Under the pieces are notes generated by a model, which did no database searches, had not been told where the DNA came from, and saw only the letters and a program-made list of their open reading frames with translations. The position numbers and the translations under genes are program-made. Positions 61,051 to 64,000 of a stretch of 64,000 nt of DNA are shown piece after piece. The stretch covers positions 49,090,843 through 49,154,842 of the forward strand of contig CM072810.1 in NCBI GenBank assembly GCA_037013495.1, in the 5' to 3' direction. How positions within the stretch are numbered: the first letter of the stretch is position 1; every line of letters starts with the position of its first letter. This DNA comes from Hippophae tibetana (taxonomy: Eukaryota > Streptophyta > Magnoliopsida > Rosales > Elaeagnaceae).

Positions 61051-64000
61051 ACATTTGATAAATCGCAATTTCAAATTTAAAAGATGATAACTTTTGACTC
61101 GGGTATTGAAACGACTATATTATTATATGAAACCGAAGCTCGAAGCGATTCACACAATATGAGATGGCCTCAAATTTGGAATATCATTTTTGTACCAAAA
61201 TTTCAACATTTACATCATTTATTGAGGGTTTTTAGTTTTTTGCCAACCATTTCTGTTGTACTTACTTTTGATTTTATTCAAAAGAGCCGTAAAGGAGATA
61301 TCGGTGCTAACAAATGGTTCTTTATTTATATGTTCAATCCCTATATATTCTTCCATAAATATGATTAATGAAAAAGGAAAAGGCTACTGTTCCCATTTAA
61401 AAATGGAACAAAACATTTGATAAATCGGAGTTCCAACTTTAAACGACGATAAAAGTTTACTTGTATATCGAGACAACTATTATAATATATCAAATTGAAG
61501 ACTGCACCGATTCAAAAAATCGGATTTGGTCCCACAAAGGAACCACATTATTGTACCCAAATTCCATCGTTTACATCATTTACCGAGAGTTTTAAGTGTT
61601 TGCCTCACCATTTCCGTTGTACTTACTCCCAATTTGTTTCAAAAGAGCCGTAATGGAGATTTTGGTGCAAAAAAAGGGTTCTTTATTTATGTGTTCCATA
61701 AATATCAATGCTTCCAAATAAAAATAAGGGTAGAGAAAATTAAAGGAGCTACTGTTCACATTTTAAAAAAGAATAAAACATTTGATAAATCGCAATTTCA
61801 ACTTTAAAAGATGATAACTTTTGACTCGGGTATTGAAATGACTATATTATTATATGAAACCGAAGCTCGAAGCGATTCACACAATATGAGATGGCCTCAA
61901 ATTTGGAATATCATTTTTGTACCAAAATTTCAACATTTACATCATTTCTTGAGGGTTTTTAGTTTTTTCCCAACCATTTCTGTTGTACTTACTTTTGATA
62001 TTATTCAAAAGAGCCGTAAAAGAGATATTGGTGCTAACAAATGGTTCTTTATTTATATGTTCAATCCGTATATATTCTTCCATAAATATGAGTAATGAAA
62101 AAATAAAAGGCAACTGTTCCCATTTAAAAATGGAACAAAACATTTGATAAATCGGAGTTCCAACTTTAAACGACGATAAAAGTTTACTTGTATATCGAGA
62201 CAACTATTATTATATATCAAATTGAAGACTGCACCGATTCAAAAAATCTGATTTGGCCCCATAAAGGAACAACATTATTGTACCCAAATTCCATCGTTTA
62301 CATCATTTACCGAAGGTTTTAAGTGTTTGCCTCACCATTTCCCCCGTACTTACTCCCAATTTGTTTCAAAAGTTCCGTAAAGGAGATATTGGTACAAACA
62401 AATGGTTCCTTATTTATGCGTTCAATCAATATCTATTCGTCCAAAATAAATAAGGGAAGAGAAAGAGAAAGGAGCTACTGTTCACATTTTAAAAAACAAT
62501 AAAACATTTGATAAATCACAATTTCTACTTTAAAAGATGATAACTTTTGACTCGGGTATTGAAACGACTATATTATTATATGAAACTAAAGCTCGTTGCG
62601 ATTCACACAATATGAGATGGCCTCAAATTTGGAATATCATTTTTGTACCAAAATTTCAACATTTACATCATTTATTGAGGGTTTTTATTTTTTTGCCAAC
62701 CATTTCCGTTGTACTTACTTTCGATTTTATTCAAAATAGCCGTAAAGGAGATATTGGTGCTAACAAATGGTTCTTTATTTATGTGTTCAATTCCTATATA
62801 TTCTTCCAAAACAAATGAGTAAATAAAAAATAAAAGGCTATTGTTCCCATTTAAAAAAGGAACAAAACATTTGATAAATGGGAGTTCCAACTTTAAACGA
62901 CAATAAAATTTTACTTGCATATCGAGCTACTATTATAATATATGAAAATGAAGCCCGTACCGAATCAAAAAATCTGATTTGGCCCCACAAAGAAATCACA
63001 TTTTTGTACCCAAATTCCATCGTTTACATCATTTACCGAGGGTTTTAAGTGTTTGTCTCACCATTTCTGTTGTACTTACTTTGTATTTTATTCAAAAGTG
63101 CCGTAAAGGAGATATTGGTTCAAACAAAGGGTTCTTTATTTCTGCGTTCAATCAATATCTATTCTTCCAAAAAAAATAAGGGAAGAGAAAGAGAAAGGAG
63201 CTACTGTTGACATTTTAAAAAAGAATAAAACATTTGATAAATCGCAATTTCAAATTTAAAAGATGATAACTTTTGACTCGGGTATTGAAACGACTATATT
63301 ATTATATGAAACCGAAGCTCGAAGCGATTCACACAATATGAGATGGCCTCTAATTTGGAATATCATTTTTGTACCAAAATTTCAACATTTACATCATTTA
63401 TTGAGGGTTTTTAGTTTTTTGCCAACCATTTCTGTTGTACTTACTTTTGATTTTATTCAAAAGAGCCGTAAAGGAGATATTGGTGCTAACAAATGGTTCT
63501 TTATTTATATGTTCAATCCGTATATATTCTTCCATAAATATGAGTAATGAAAAAATAAAAGGCAACTGTTCCCATTTAAAAATGGAACAAAACATTTGAT
63601 AAATCGGAGTTCCAACTTTAAACGACGATAAAAGTTTAATTGTATATCGAGACAACTATTATTATATATCAAATTGAAGACTGCACCGATTCAAAAAATC
63701 TGATTTGGCCCCATAAAGGAACAACATTATTGTACCCAAATTCCATCGTTTACATCATTTACCGAAGGTTTTAAGTGTTTGCCTCACCATATCCGTTGTA
63801 CTTACTCCCAATTTGTATCAAAAGTTCCGTAAAGGAGATATTGGTACAAACAAATGGTTCCTTATTTATGCGTTCAATCAATATCTATTCGTCCAAAATA
63901 AATAAGGGAAGAGAAAGAGAAAGGAGCTACTGTTCACATTTTAAAAAAGAATAAAACATTTGATAAATCGCAATTTCTACTTTAAAAGATGATAACTTTT
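61051..64000 (+). repeat. Right block: return of 23-mer-type sequence, array continues
   Basis: A 61051, B 61413, A 61778, B ~62142, A 62504, B 62866, A 63230, B ~63593 and the first 46 bp of an A from 63955. B 61413 is the 11-mer opening type ('ggagattttggtgc'). From 62504 the sequence follows 24021-25516 (offset 38483) and 32366-33861 (offset 30138), including 'gagtaaataaaaaataaaag' and 'ttcaatccgtatatattc'. Private differences include 'gctcgttgcgattc' near 62595 and 'cacaaagaaatcacattt' near 62990. The window ends inside an A monomer. Confidence 0.87.

Larger units (their letters stand above)
1..64000 (+). repeat. Satellite DNA array, ~363-bp monomer, A/B dimer-based
   Basis: The shared anchor 'acatttgataaat' recurs every 362-365 bp through the whole window (for example 68, 431, 794, 1156, 1519, 1883), giving about 176 monomers, all in the same orientation. 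Two families alternate as a 726-bp dimer: A, marked by 'gatgataacttttgactcgg', and B, marked by 'ttggccccacaaagg'. Spot counts give about 30% GC. I found no inversion, no transposable element and no single-copy sequence, and the array continues past both ends. Long homogeneous arrays of this kind are known as centromeric, pericentromeric or subtelomeric heterochromatin in eukaryotes; which applies here cannot be read from the sequence. A plant source is the best guess from monomer length and composition, but the family is not one I recognise. Confidence 0.97.

Noticed and set aside
1..64000. CRISPR array or bacterial tandem repeat
   Set aside because: Units are 363 bp with continuous similarity over the whole length; there are no short repeats alternating with unique spacers and no cas genes.
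1..64000. Match to known satellites of similar length (Drosophila 359-bp class, about 370-380-bp plant subtelomeric repeats)
   Set aside because: I could not recognise any of these from memory in the sequence. A search against a repeat library would decide; without it I leave the family unnamed.

Overview
The window is satellite DNA from end to end. It is one unbroken, head-to-tail tandem array, AT-rich (about 30% GC in spot counts), built from a monomer of about 363 bp (362-365). I see no gene, RNA gene, transposable element, CRISPR array or single-copy DNA. The array runs off both ends. An array this long and regular points to eukaryotic, probably centromeric, pericentromeric or other heterochromatic DNA. 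A monomer of about two nucleosome repeat lengths and the AT bias fit many flowering-plant satellites, but insects also have satellites of this size. I do not recognise the family and cannot name the species.

There are two related monomer families, roughly 70% alike by eye. Family A carries 'gatgataacttttgactcgg' near its start and 'gagtaaagaaaaaggaaaag' near its end. Family B carries 'ttggccccacaaagg' in its first half and 'aagggaagagaaagagaaag' near its end. The basic order is A-B-A-B, a 726-bp dimer. It is broken where B follows B and where hybrid monomers (5' half of one family, 3' half of the other) occur. Coordinates here start each monomer at the shared 'acatttgataaat'.

On top of the dimer lie several generations of higher-order repeats (HORs). 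From left to right: 1-4785, diverged dimers with one B/A hybrid. 4786-9875, a block related to the later 16-mer, with a B-B-B run between two hybrids. 9876-10963, a module that recurs in the 12-mer. 10964 to about 20400, an 11-mer HOR (3987/3989 bp), 2.4 copies. 17855-34544, a 23-mer HOR (8345 bp), two copies with no difference found over 8171 bp; it reuses part of the 11-mer. 33818-45443, a 16-mer HOR (5813 bp), two copies, whose tail is a 4-mer HOR (1452 bp) that continues to 46895. 46896-58146, a 12-mer HOR (4355/4356 bp), 2.6 copies. 58147-61050, a return of the 11-mer-type sequence. 61051-64000, a return of sequence also found at 24.0-25.5 and 32.4-33.9 kb.

Nothing here works together as genes do. 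What can be read is a history: repeated unequal exchange, local conversion and block duplication, with the cleanest copies in the 17.9-34.4 kb and 43-58 kb parts. The many 60-115-codon open frames on both strands are by-products of the monomer sequence; several are broken by stops and none shows signs of selection.
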